A stretch of 64,000 bases of DNA from NCBI GenBank assembly GCA_964020155.1, contig OZ026558.1, forward strand, positions 2,646,163 to 2,710,162, read 5' to 3'. Shown here piece after piece: positions 11,554 through 24,700 of the stretch. Source of the stretch: Chondrilla cf. caribensis (taxonomy: Eukaryota; Porifera; Demospongiae; Chondrillida; Chondrillidae). Position 1 is the first letter of the stretch, and each line of letters starts with the position of its first letter. The position numbers and the translations under genes were made by a program. The notes under the pieces are model-generated. The model was not told the origin of the DNA. It was given only the letters and a program-made list of their open reading frames with translations, and searched no databases.

Positions 11554-13630
11554 CAAGCCATAGAAGGGATGCCTTTAAAAGCTGGAAACTCCAAACATAT
11601 GCACACATGAATAGCTGATTCAGAAGAAAATCCATATTAGAAAACTAGATATTATTAAGCTTGTGATGTGAACTTAATGATTTCATGCAAATGAACTTTA
11701 CCTATTTTGTGTGGTAAGTACTGATAATGCAATTCATGATTGAGTTGGTGATGGTGTGTGGGGGGAGGGGGTGGTGTACTTGAGTGTGTGCATCTGCATG
11801 CATGTGGAGTGTGTGTGTGTCTACATGTGTATGTGTGTGTATGTTTGTACGTGTGAATATGTGCAATATTGATTATATTAATATTATGCAGACATTATAG
11901 GTACTATTTTAAATCTTATCTACATGGATATGAAGATATTAAAATTTAATATGTGACGTGAAGTTTAATATAAATATTTAATAGTTATAATAACACAACT
12001 TACATAATAGGAATATGTAATACCCCAGTCCCCAAATCCTCATCAAAGAAACATATCTAGGTAGGTGGGCTAAAATTCAAGTTCATGGAGCCCACGACGG
12101 CATTGCATTTACTTGGCTATGATAACTGCACATAATGCAAACAAACACATTTACGGTGAGCTTGGCATAAACTGTAGAATCTCAATCAAGGAATATAATG
12201 CCAATTGGCTTCCATTCCCATCATAGCAAAGACAGATAATCTGTGTAATATTTAAGATAGTGTGAAGTTGTATTATACAACTACTGACTATGTTTTAACC
12301 CTTGTCTGGCTATTGATTGAGTTGTCTGACAATAGATCAATTCAAATTCGTCAGAATGTGTACTACAGAGTGACTATATGATTCTTTCTTGACATTCATA
12401 TAGATCACATTGCGAGAAAGATTAGCTACAATATGGTCCTTGTTGCAATTCTGTAACCTCAGTATTCACGAAGATACAAGTGTGCAAAAATTGATCAGTT
12501 AATCTATCTTGTGACATCAGAAATAAAATGGCAGCCAAAATTTGGGACCAATTTCAAACTGTCATTTAGTTGGGTATTATTGTTCAGACCATGTCTGACC
12601 AAACAGATAGGTCCAGTCCATCATAATAGCATGTGCAGTACACACTTCTGACTTGTCAAAGTGGGCACTGTCTAAAGTGTGGACTATGTACTGAGCATGC
12701 TGACTGAGTGTGTAGACTGTGCACGGTGTGCACATGGCAAGTGTATATATACAAGGAGTATTTTTCTGCAGCAGAAAGTAGCCTAACAACTACGTATGTG
12801 CGTATACACTCACATCTATCTAACTTACTTGTTTCATTGACATATTTTTTGCCTCAATCATAAGAAGCTATCCGTCCATGAATATGATAGTGTGCTACAG
12901 TGGTATGAGATAAATACATATCACCTTGATAAACTTCAACCGCTGAAATCAGAGAGATTTTAAAGATTGAATGTATTGAAATGGCTAATAAATCTGCACA
13001 CTTTAACTTGCACATGCACCACTCTATAAATGTACAGAATTAGATCTCATATTAATTTCATAGGACTTTATTTCATGAGCTAGAAAGGACTTTGGGTCCA
13101 CTTCACAAATATTCCTACATTTCTTACAATAAACATCACAAAAATAATGCTATTAATACAGTTGTAAGTACATCAACTTCTATTTATAGGAATTGTTGTC
13201 AAATGGTAAGTTTTCAAATCATATTTATACAATGATCATCAAACATAATATCATGGTAATCTGCAACTCCCCTAATCTGCCGAAAATTTGTCTGAAGCTT
13301 AAGCCTGTCTAAAGGTGTGCTACAGCAGTCACTGTGATATGTTGCTCACCTTGAGGGGCTGAAACAGCTGTGTAGCATGTATGTAAAAACTTTATAATAC
13401 CCATGGTGAGAAGAGCGTTGCGAAGTACAAATACCACAGGTACGTAGATTATGTGATATCCTACATTCCTACACAGATATGAGGGTACTTATGTACATAC
13501 GTACCTGTGGTCTTTCTCCATATATACCATACACCCATGTATAAACATGTGTTGAGCCACTGCACACAATCTCATGTACTCAACACATGCTCTCATCCTC
13601 ATTTCACTCTTGTATATGCTCTGCTGTTGC

Positions 13631-13802
13631 AGCTGACCAACTATCCCAACTAGTCCAGCAATACCTGAGTGCCTTGGAAGACTGCGTTGTCCTCGAGATT
13701 GCCAATAAGATGAACATGTACCTGTACTGTAACATGTGCCTTGCTAAGTGTCCTGAACACCAAAACACCACTTCTGTTCTCACACAAATTTTTACTTACT
13801 GA
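13631..13802 (+). CDS. Possible isolated terminal exon, unknown protein
   Basis: After a plausible acceptor (CTGTTGCAG) an open frame of about 57 codons runs to TGA, with DQLSQLVQQYLSALEDCVVL near the start and a CNMCLAKCPEH cysteine cluster. The composition looks protein-like, with an amphipathic start and paired cysteines. I found no partner exon with a matching donor, and the frame shows no similarity to the SRCR genes. It may be a remnant of another gene or chance. Confidence 0.2.
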
Positions 13803-14727
13803 TGGTAGCAAAGATTCTTAGAATATATTGTACAGTAGCAGCTCTTTCCATTTCTTTCTGGAGTTTCTTTTCATAATATTTTAAGTAATATATTATAATC
13901 TGGTTGGAAATTTATACTCTGAGTCTGCCAATCTGATTATGTGATAATACGGACCATTGTAGTTGATAGGTAGTCAGTTCAGTCAGATATGGTCTGAAAT
14001 CAATATTCAACCTATTGGTTGTGAAGGTGTGTGTGATCATGAGTGTGTGTTACAAAATAGGCATGTGGATATTGCAGTGCATGAACAGAATAATGCTGAT
14101 TATGGATGTCCTCTTAACTTGAGATATGATACAAATGAGCAAGATAGCAAGACAAATACAGTATTATTACAGCTGCAATTGGTATACGTAAAGCTCAGAT
14201 GACGAGCTGATTCAGAAGGTGTTTTGTTGTGAATCAATACATATGTACATCGCATGGTACATGACAAAGTTAGCATACGTGCTTCTGCGATCAACCCAAG
14301 ATGCATAGGCCTCCGCAAAAATTAATACACACTACATTACGAACATTTCGTATTAAAAATATCGTATGTACGTACATCAGCAACTGGAATTCATTAAACT
14401 CCAAAGCAAATAATAATAAATAAATATCAACCAGTACATACACTTCCACCACCATGTGTACGTACCTACCGCTACTGCACAGCTACATAACTGTTGATTG
14501 AACATTCATCATGGTGCTCAGCAAACACAAAAGGAAGACCACTCAAGCATACATTACAATATACATTTCATTTGGACATTTCTGAAAGGAATAGAGCTGG
14601 AGCATCTCATCATCATCTTGAACTGGCAGCACTTGAAGTTGACTGATTCAAACATAAATGCACAGAAGAATAGGTTTCACCTATGGGAAATGAAAGTAAG
14701 TTCCCTCCTGTATTATGTGAAGTATTG

Positions 14728-14787
<60 letters not shown>

Positions 14788-14868
14788 GGTGTGTGCATGT
14801 GTGGTGAGTGAGAACATGTGTCTTATATGTACATATGTGTGTGTATGTACATGTGCGTGTGTGCATGT

Positions 14869-14936
<68 letters not shown>

Positions 14937-14992
14937 GTGCATGCACGAGCATGTGTGTGTATGTATGTGTGTGTGTGTGTGTGCATGTGTTT
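14728..14992. repeat. (GT)n microsatellite, compound
   Basis: Two long GT runs (about 14728-14778 and 14868-14930) are separated and followed by impure GT/AT sequence. The long open frames that cross it in several phases encode only alternating Cys-Val or Thr-His and are artefacts of the repeat. Confidence 0.9.
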
Positions 14993-17131
14993 GTATATGC
15001 ATGTTTGTGTGTGAGACAAGAAGAATGTACAATATATTCCTTTATACACTCCTGCTATTCCCACAGAGTAAATATAACAACATAACATTCACATCAGATT
15101 CTGTCAAACTTACTTGGCGAATTGACTTTTTACCTCAATCATGAGAAGCAATCCATCCATGGACTCGATAGTGTGCTACACATATCTCCTTGATAGAACT
15201 TAACACTAAATAAGAAAGATGTAAAGATTGAATACATTGAAATGGAAAATGAATGTGCACACTTTAACTTGCACCGCTCAATAAATGTACAAAATTAAAT
15301 CTCATGTAAATTCATATACATACGTGCATAGGAATGTGGATTGTACATACGTAGCTTCAATCTTTGCGCTTTTCTGGTAACATTAGCTGTTAACAGACTC
15401 CAAGGGTGAAATAAACGGTTACCTTTTAACCCTTATCTGAATACTGGTGAGTTTCAACTGGTTATAGCTTGTCACCACTAATGATTCTGATGACCATACT
15501 ACAAAGAAAAAGTAGTTACATCGGTCAATAACATGAACGCATACTTGTGCACCATCACATATATACAATATAGACTGAGTATCATAATACTGATACTGTG
15601 GTATGTACATACATGTGTATAAATAGTGAAAAATAACACACATAATGTACAATATGCTATTAAATGTTCGGAATGATGAAGTGGGAGTGACTTAATTCCG
15701 AATACACCCACATCATTACTTTTATTGATTAATCAATCAATCAATCAATTGTCATACTCTGAAATCAACATGACAGTCCACATCCTTGTCAACAATCCCA
15801 CTAAGTACCATTATATCCCCTACAGTCCTAGCAGATGTATTTTATTTAGCTATAACTTATATACAGTATATAAATATGTACGCATATACACAAATCACTA
15901 ACTTCGAGGGTAACTTAATTATGTTTATCCAAGAGTATTCAAGTAGCCTTTTGCTGGTGGTGGCAATTGAACTTTCATCAAGCAGCTCTTCAAATAGGAG
16001 TATATTCTATATATTCTCCATATCTGGGGGGAAGGTCCTCAGGTCAAGCACTTAAAAATGTATGTGAGCCATTTCCTTAGAATAATATGTATCCAAACCA
16101 CTCCAGGGATGATGACATGAGCAAACATGGATAGTTGTGAAATTGAACATGCCAATCAAACACAACACATGAAAAATTGTTGCATGCAAGCACAGTGCTT
16201 GCAACATACTACTCTGACAATGAAGACATTCGCAGGTCACTCAAACTGTATGTATTAAGTGGATATGGAGCTAAATGCAAGATTTGTGGCATGCCGCCTG
16301 GGCAGAACAACATGAAAAGTGTACAATTATCCATGCTGTTTGCACACTCCCCATTGTTATTGCACGCTGGTGATAGTTATTGAAATTTGCTAATTAATTA
16401 CATATAACACTCATTCAGCTATCATACCAATGCTGTAGAAGAATTAGTACACAAATTATGTGCCATTATATGGAAACATACCAAATATAAACAGTTACTA
16501 AGGTACCTTTGGTAGGGCTGATTTAGTACACATATACAGTCCTAGAGGAGGTAATTTAGTAACAGTGTTTGTCAATATCATCTCAAGTGCCAACTACAAT
16601 AACTTCAACTCCTAGACATCATATTGATGGAAGTTCTAGAGGTGATAACTGAAAGCCCCAGATGATTTCCATCAATGAATAACAGTGCAACTATTGAAAT
16701 ACTTTTACGTGCTCAGTGAACACTTCTAAATAAGCATTAAGTACCCAATGGGGTGCCAAAGAACCTTGTTCAGAAGACCAAACACTTCTTTAAGCAGTGA
16801 ATACTGTCTTCCCAGGGTTGTGTGGCAAGGTCTGTACTTTCTAGAGGTAGAAAGGAGAGGTGCGATGATTAACTCCTAGTAAGTGGAACCTTCGATGTTT
16901 ATTACATTCACTTAATTCCTCAAATGCAACAACAAAGTGGCACTATGATCTGCAATCAACTCAAATGCATGCAAACCACCTGAGTATAATTTCCACGCAA
17001 TTTAATGCTAGGGTGATAAATAATCTCACTTATTCAGACCTTATTTCTCCTTTATACGTATATAATATATATGAAGATTGTCCAGAGACTATACAATTTT
17101 CTGCAATATATATATATATATATATATATAT

Positions 17132-17215
17132 TAGTGCTGGGACGATTAATTGATTAATCAATCGGTTAATATGTACTGATAATCGATTTGAAAATTACAG
17201 CTGATTCCCAGCCCT
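17132..17215. mobile_element. 84-bp hAT-type MITE in an AT microsatellite
   Basis: The ends TAGTGCTGGGACG and GATTCCCAGCCCTA match the ends of the larger element at 30538-30896, and the inner sequence (GATTAATCAATCGG, ACTGATAATCGATT) is shared with it. It sits within TA repeats, so its target duplication cannot be read. Confidence 0.6.
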
Positions 17216-17499
17216 AATATATATATATATAGTTGATGTAGCAGTTAGATGGACTACTAGCCATGATGAGGACTGACCATCATGCAGTATACCTCACTGC
17301 TGCACGTTTATTATGATGACGTTTGCCCACGAACGGTCCGTCTAAGAGAAAATAACCATCACAAGGTCCAAGACTGGAATTTAACCTACAGTATTAAACA
17401 CATTCAACGCTACATGTATTAACTGTAAGGATGCACAAAATAAAATGTAATTATATATTTAATTTACAATAATACCTCAACAAGTATAATAATATTATT

Positions 17500-18595
17500 A
17501 TATTACATAGTAAATATTACACTGAATTTTCACAACTAGCAAACCGTGTTTTATAGCTTTTGTCCGGTAATATAATCGATCAAATTGGCCCAGAATTGAT
17601 TTATTTCTGACACTAACAAAAGTGTGTGCTACAAAGCAACGAAATGCTTCTTTCAAGCCAATCAAGTTCATAAATGATGCTAAGAGGGGAAAGAGCTGGT
17701 ACAAAACGGTACTTGTTCCAAGTCCGTAGCTCTATCATCCAGGAAGATACGAGTGTCCGGAAATAGATTCGTCCGGAATTATTGATCAGTTAGTCTATCA
17801 CCCTTAACTTTGAACAGGAATAGACTATACAGGGGTGTATATCGTTTATTCTTAGAAGAGCGATCTGTACGTAGTATATAGTCTAATTGGGCTACAATTT
17901 CAATTTCATAGTGTCCGAAATCAATCAATTCCTCGTACATTTTGATCAATTCCCGGACAAGAGCTAACATAGGTCAGAAGTTGTGAAACGTTCGGGAAAC
18001 CTCAGAAGTCTACTTTAAAATCTGAAAATAAGAAGTCCATATGTATTACTTTGAGATAATCCGAACAAGTTTTGCGACCCTCTAAATCTGAGAAATATCG
18101 AATTTCGACCGATTTTGTACTATTTTTAGAATTTATAATTATGGGCTAAACAGCGTAATTCAGCCCACATAAATTTCTACCGGCAAAATAAATTGGTCGA
18201 AAATTCGGTCCGTCATAGGGGGTCGGAAAACTTGTTCGGATTTCCTCAAAGTAATACATATGGACCCCTTTTCAGATTGTAGTAGACATGACAGGGTTAT
18301 TTACTGACTCAGAGGTTTTGCGGCATATTTAAAATTCTGACCCATGTTTCAGCTCTTGTCAGTAAATTGATTGTGTCCTGACAAGATTGATTGTGTTGTC
18401 TGAGAATTGCTTGATTTTGGACACTAACAAAAGCAACAAAATAATTCTTTCAAGCCAAGATTCACGGACGGCGCTAAGAGGAAGAAGAGCTACAAAGCGG
18501 TTACCGTACTTGTTTCAAGTCCGTAGCTCTAGCATTCGGGGAGATACAAGTGTCCGGAAATAGATTTGTCCGGAAATTAATCAGTTACTCTTTAT
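17500..18595. repeat. Foldback/direct-repeat complex in the 5' flank of gene B
   Basis: Two direct copies (AAGTCCGTAGCTCTA, GTGTCCGGAAATAGATT) at about 17605-17800 and 18417-18600 enclose an inverted repeat. Its arms (AGTCCATATGTATTACTTTGAG and its complement) lie near 18030-18055 and 18248-18275. The phrase AATTGGGCTACAATTTCAA at about 17887-17905 also occurs upstream of gene C (27262-27280). The foldback therefore appears to have inserted between the distal 5' flank and the leader of gene B. A TCCGGAAAT / TTTTCGGAC theme links it to the element at 27807-28429. Confidence 0.5.
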
Positions 18596-18701
18596 AGCTG
18601 GAAGTAGATTCTAACGAGAAAGACGGCAGTTCCGAGTGTTTCAACTAATACGCAGATATAGCTCAGCCAATTTTGAGGAGGCGTATCACCGCCAGAACAC
18701 A

Positions 18702-18744
18702 ATGCTGAAACAACTAGTACTGATCATGATCGTTGCCACTTTGG
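18702..18744 (+). CDS. Gene B exon 1: signal peptide
   Basis: The exon encodes MLKQLVLIMIVATLG, a short basic start followed by a hydrophobic core, as in an ER signal peptide. The donor is TTGG|GTGAGT, phase 1. Genes C and D have the shorter MFKLLIVTTLG at the same place. The leader just upstream (GATATAGCTCAGCCAA) is conserved in all three complete copies, which supports this start codon. Confidence 0.75.
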
Positions 18745-21700
18745 GTGAGTCTACACTCCACTATACTACACTAAGAAGGCATGTGGGGTAGAGTAAGAAA
18801 CCGGAATTCGGCCGTCTGCAAATTCGGCCACCTAGCTCTCCGTGAATATATACGATGGAAAGTTTAAACTAACGTCACTTGTAGGCCTTATGGTAGATAG
18901 GGTTCAAGAAATAAGAGTGCTCAGTATATGGCTCAAGGGAGAAAATCCGTTATCCTGGCGATGGCTCAAAAAAATTCGGCCGCATGTGGTGGGAATTCGG
19001 CCAGGGTTGGTTTTCTATGCCAATTTCTGTTGAATAAAAACGAAAACCTCCCTGCATACTCCCATACATGTCTCCTAAGACATATTCGTATTTTGGCGTG
19101 AACCGTCACCGTACAGCTGAATGGGCAGCGATGAAGTAGTGTATTCGAAATTCGGCCACGGCCAACGACTAAAATACATCATTTGGATTCTAAGTAAAAC
19201 TTGATTTTCTGTCCCTTGTACACCCATACAGCCCCTACAAAATAATGGTAGTCGAGGGAGGTCTTCTAAAGTTAGTCAGTGTTGAATCGATCCATGTCCA
19301 GAATACAGAATCCATATGCAAGAAGCTAGGCCTTCAGATTGCCTTATTTTATAGACCAATCAATGAACATTCCAAACAGTTGTACGTGTGGTTTCTCACT
19401 AGGAATTGTTAATGACAGTTTACTACTAGCATATGACACTGGACCGTGGATTTCCTTTTATTGTCAAGATGTCTCAATTACATCTAATAATAATAATAAT
19501 ATACTATGTGCTTCAGACTGGTTGAATGATATGCATAGCAACTGTTCTCATGATGTTAAATGTCATTGAAGTTACATTATCATTTCTTTATAGTTGTAGG
19601 ACTATTGTTTGACACGTCTATAGCGATATTCAAACAATTCTTTTCACAAATTAATCATTTGTGCAATGTTTTATATGTGCCTGAAGAAGCCCACAATGGG
19701 TGAAATGTTACACGCTGAATGATTAATTTGTGAAAAGATCTGTTTGAATATCGCTATAGATGTGTTAAACAATAGTCCTACGACTATAAAGAAATACAAC
19801 CAACATGTCTAACAGCTTTAACATGCTATAGCTTAAAGTAAATTATTGTCAAACTTCATGCCTAGGAGATCTACCACATCATACTTGGAAAATACTCGTG
19901 AGTATGTAGATGTGAATGATATTGATTTAATGACAAGATTCCCCCACGGACCAAACAGCTGTGCAGGTACAACCTGTTTACTAAACTCTGTACATTCTAT
20001 AGTGGGGAGAGTGTTCTTTGGTGGTGCTTTGCCATTATCAGAACAAATACCATTCAAAATGGCTGTAATCAGACATGAGGGATATTATGAGGTCAGTATT
20101 GAAACAGATTATCAAGGTAGCCACTCACCCTGTACGATGCTAGTTGAGGATCAAAACAAGTTTATGGTACAGCTACCTTTGCCAAGTAAGATGCAGCTAC
20201 ATGCAGCTGACAATTATAATTCGTTCAATAACATTGCTGAATTATGTATGTGTGTATGCATGACATTGTGTTCCTTTATCAAAATATTCACACACACGCA
20301 TACACACATGCACGCACTCATGCAAGCACACACACACAATGCATATTCTATATTGTACATACAATTAGCACAAATAACTTACACAAATTCTTCAATATTT
20401 TGGTAGATCAGCAGACCACAATATACAAGATCCCTTTCCAACAAGAGATTATTCTTACTTGTGATAATAAACGCAGTATATCGTTTAAAATACCTAGTGA
20501 GTGACTGTATGTTTATGGTATGCATGTCCCAATTTGCTAACAACCACTGTGTACATAGTCACACTTGTATGTGCATAAGATACAGAGGGGTAGCTGTGTC
20601 TGAACCACGGATATTATGTCTTCACAAGTAGATATGTACTTATCTGTATACCTTTTAGAGGTACACCTACACACACATAAGAACAAGGAGTGTTGAGGCA
20701 CCTACAACTATGGGAAACTTGATTCAATGCAATGTATGCATGTATGGATAAGCAATTGTTTAGAACTCCAGCTATCATTTGTATATCAATGATGAATAAT
20801 GGCTAGAGAGTGATATTAACCATGCATGGTTAGTATATACATTAAAGTGCTATCAAAATCCCTCTAACTGAAAACCAGGTCGATGTACATGTTAATGCAT
20901 TAGGGAATTACATAATTGGTTCAATTAAACTACATATTGAGGTACTAGTTGAAACCTGACTTAAAGTGCTTTAGCACTCCAGTGGAACCTATTTGGACTC
21001 CTGTTAAGTGGTATAGTTGACATGGAATCAAATTACCTTACTTTTTTATGCATAATAATTATTATTGTACATACAGTTGAAAGTTAAAGAATAAGTGCAA
21101 TGTACCTTTTCTAAAGATCCGGAGTGTCCTAAGCCTCCTGAAATCAATTATGGTTCCAGGACATTTGACAGAAGAAGGGCAACTTATACATGTGATTTTG
21201 GTTACACACTGCAAGGTAATCCCATCCTGACTTGCGATATTAAATTTGGAATCTGGACCCCAGAGCCACCAATATGCAGTGATGGAGGGAATAATCATAC
21301 ATTGTCAAGTCAGTATTTTATTATTATGTTATTTTTATCCATACTTTATGTACAAGAAAGGTGGATATTTGAGAAAAATACATTTTTGCACACTATACAA
21401 ATAATATGCAATGATATCAGATATCACGTTTTACATTTCCATGCATATAGATCATTCGGATCAACTTTCATATCCATTCTACGATATCTATGAAAATACT
21501 GCTTTTGTATCAAAAACAGGTCAGGCAGTGATGATACTCTAACCCATCCAACTAACTGCACATACAATATCAAGATCACAAACTACATACAATATTATCA
21601 TACATACTGTACATTATGCTTTGTGATTACACATATGTAGTAACGCCTACATGTGACCACCCTGGGAGGATAGCTAGTGGTCAGGTTGAGACAAGAAGAG

Positions 21701-24700
21701 GGACTGCAGTAGGAGAGGGGGTGTATTACACGTGTGATAAAGGGTTCACGCTGAAAGGAGACTCGTTTAGAACATGTCAAAAGGACTACACTTGGAGTGG
21801 GATTGTTCCAGTATGTGCAGGTACATTTATGCTGTGCATACATCTGTACATAGACCCTGTATAAATCTTAATTTATATTATAAATAAATCTTAAATGACT
21901 ACAAAGCATACTTGCATATACCTAAGAGATGTACATAAAACAATGCATACGTACATAGCTATGGTGGTTAATGGCAGCCAACAAACAACAACAACAAACA
22001 AACTCAAACACGAGCAAACGATAATTAAGAAATGGAATTTTTTCTTATGATTCTAAATTTTAAAGGTAATATCACTTGAGTGTTGTTTCCCTTCAATGTT
22101 TTCATGGAACTTCATGTGCATAAATTAAATACACATTGTTTAAATAACACAATTCTCTACTTCGAATAAAACATATACTACCAGTCTCATTCCAATACAC
22201 CCTTCCCCCATAGGGTTGTCTATATAGGGATTAGTTTAATTCTCTACATACACAGACTACATTCGTACAACCGATATATAATAGGCTTATAATAATATGA
22301 TTTCACCACTGCAGCTTGTTGGCTGCAAATACAGTTGTATGGAGGGAGCCACAGATGTGAAGGTCTGCTAAGAGTAAATTACTTTGGGTTCTGGGAAACA
22401 GTCTGCACCAGAGATTTCCCTGACACAACTAAGCAAGTTATATGCCATCAGTTGGACTGCGGTGATCTGTGAGTTATACACTACACGAGCTCCGCTTCCA
22501 ATGAGGGACACTTGTAGCATATGCAGTGAGATCACCATCCTTTGTTCATGTACCTCTTGTGGAATGTTACCAAAATCTCTATCTCAGGCATGTCAGCACC
22601 AAACCAGCCCGCGTTTTTATCAAGCATATGTGCATTATGCAACCAATATTATGGTTGCATCATAAATTACATTCACAATTAAGTGTTCCAACATGCCAAA
22701 TCACCATTGGGGCAGTAAATGTTATTGGGAAACAGACCAAATATGTCTGGTTACATGAGACCTCTAAAGACACCAGACATCTTTATGACCCAATTCCAAG
22801 TACTACGACGATTAAACGGATGTTGTGACGGATGTAATGAGCACGTCAATTGATTATATGTAGCAGTTGTACAAATTTTGCACTTGTGTGGAATGGAGGT
22901 GATGGCTTTGTGAAATTTACATTGCGTTATATGCTTACTGATAGCATTTGTGAAGAATGGTTATGATAAATTAATTTTCAAATAACTGCAGCCGTAATAC
23001 CCAGTAACTGCAATACCCTTTGCATTTCCACATGACAAAGGAAGGGTGCATTAGCAAGGAATGAGTGCAAATGGCACAAATATCCACTCACATTGCACTT
23101 TGATCTACCCATGCAACATACCACATGTACAATTACTGTACACCTGTTTAGTTTCAGCATGACTGTATATGTATGTATGTATCTGTGAAAATATAATGTA
23201 CTGTGTGATGTAAAAATATACGCTTTCTTCTCTTTATCATGTAGCATACCTGGAGGAACCTTACAGTAAGTACTGACATTCCATATGTATACACATACAT
23301 AATACTGATAGATGAGTATGCACGTACCCACATGTAGCATACGTACATCATTATTACTACAATCAAACCAACAATCTTTTGTCCAAAATTCCACTTCATT
23401 CAAGAGATCAGAGTCCATCCACAATGTACTCTATTAAGTGGAAGTTTAGTTAGTATTGCAAAATAAACTAATGATGTCCCTCAAAGGTTGTGTCAAATGG
23501 GTCTACTGTACAGTATATTCACAGTATGCAGTATACAATAAGATGGTATTCTTGAATGTGTGTGGTGAGTAATAATTTAATGACATTGTGTAATTGCAGG
23601 GTTCAGTCATTTACACTGTATCTATTCTCGAACAATTATAAATGCAACGGAAACGAACAGTCCCTGTGTGAATGTGAACACACAGAAGGATATTGTCCAC
23701 CTTCAAACACAGAATTGAGCACAGATATCATTCAGTCCACAGTATTAATAATATTTCTTAGTTGAGTAAGGCAGCTTTTGTATATTATCTTCAATAACTC
23801 CATAGTTTACACAAGAATTCTACACATTCAATGTACAAAATAAAATAGTGCATGTTCATGTACATATCTACCTAATTCTTTTTTCTATTCAGCAGCAGCC
23901 AGGTGACACAATTGGCTATATTGAAGGTACAATATGGACTGAGTTGATTGACCACACCTTCTCACAATTCAAAATGTATTGTGCATTTAAACAGTTTATT
24001 GAATAGAGACAGCTTCAATAAGCCTAGCTGCTATCTCAACAGTATTCCTCAGTACATGTAAAGGAAGTCATCAGTATTCACAGAGTACCAATATTAACAA
24101 AGTATACATTGTACATGTACTTGTAATGAAAATGTTCATTACTGTAACAGTATTTCTTGAATGCTCAATGCAATGCTCCTTAGGTTCCATTTGGCAAAAG
24201 AAATTAATACAATATCCCTCCAATTGTGCACTGTATGTATTGCTTAAACATTATTGTAACTCTCCATTAATTGTAATGAAAAAGAAGTACTAAGCAATAA
24301 ACATCAAATGAAACAAAAACGATATTTAACTAAAGCTTATATAGTAATAATTTGGTAAATACATGCTTCATACCTAACAAAAATTTACTGTATGCAAATT
24401 ACTTTATTGCACAATTACACTAAACAGTAGATTTCAAGTACATACGTATGATTATTTATGAATATTTATATCTTATTGTATGTGACAGATCCTGTGATAG
24501 AACTGATAGGTGGGCCAGATCCTTGTCAGGGACAGGTTATAATAAGAGGAGGAGTCTACGTACCTTACCGTGGTGAAGCCATACTGTGCGATAAAGAAGC
24601 ACCACTGGAGATGGCAAATGTTATATGCCATCAAGTTGGATGTGGACCACCCGAAGCCAACCCTCCATTTGAGCATAGGCTTAAGTGAGTGTGAAAACAT

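Larger units (their letters stand above)
11554..18594. other. Repeat-rich intergenic region between genes A and B
   Basis: No well-supported gene. The 3' flank of A resembles those of C and D, and one segment (AATCTGCACACTTTAACTTG and similar) recurs at about 12840-13060 and 15120-15310. (GT)n tracts lie at about 11750-11860 and 14728-14992, (TA)n near 17108-17131, a hAT-type MITE at 17132-17215 and foldback repeats at 17500-18595. Two weak open frames (13623-13802, listed; and 13963-14202, 79 codons, no recognised motif) could be exon remnants. Another, at 16177-16383, contains CKICGMPPGQ, but nothing else supports it. Confidence 0.5.

Noticed and set aside
19583..19796. Hairpin as a structured RNA gene or microRNA precursor
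   Set aside because: The arms are about 75 bp with a simple loop, in an intron, and look like other foldback DNA elements in the window; nothing points to a conserved mature RNA.
22384..22828. Open frames overlapping the SRCR exon of gene B and the intron after it
   Set aside because: They are in a different frame from the SRCR coding sequence and run through the conserved donor; no motif is seen.
23245..23600. A one-base phase mismatch between the microexon and the second SRCR1 exon
   Set aside because: On recounting, the exon after TTGCAG contributes one base (G) to the split codon, so phase 2 joins correctly in all copies.
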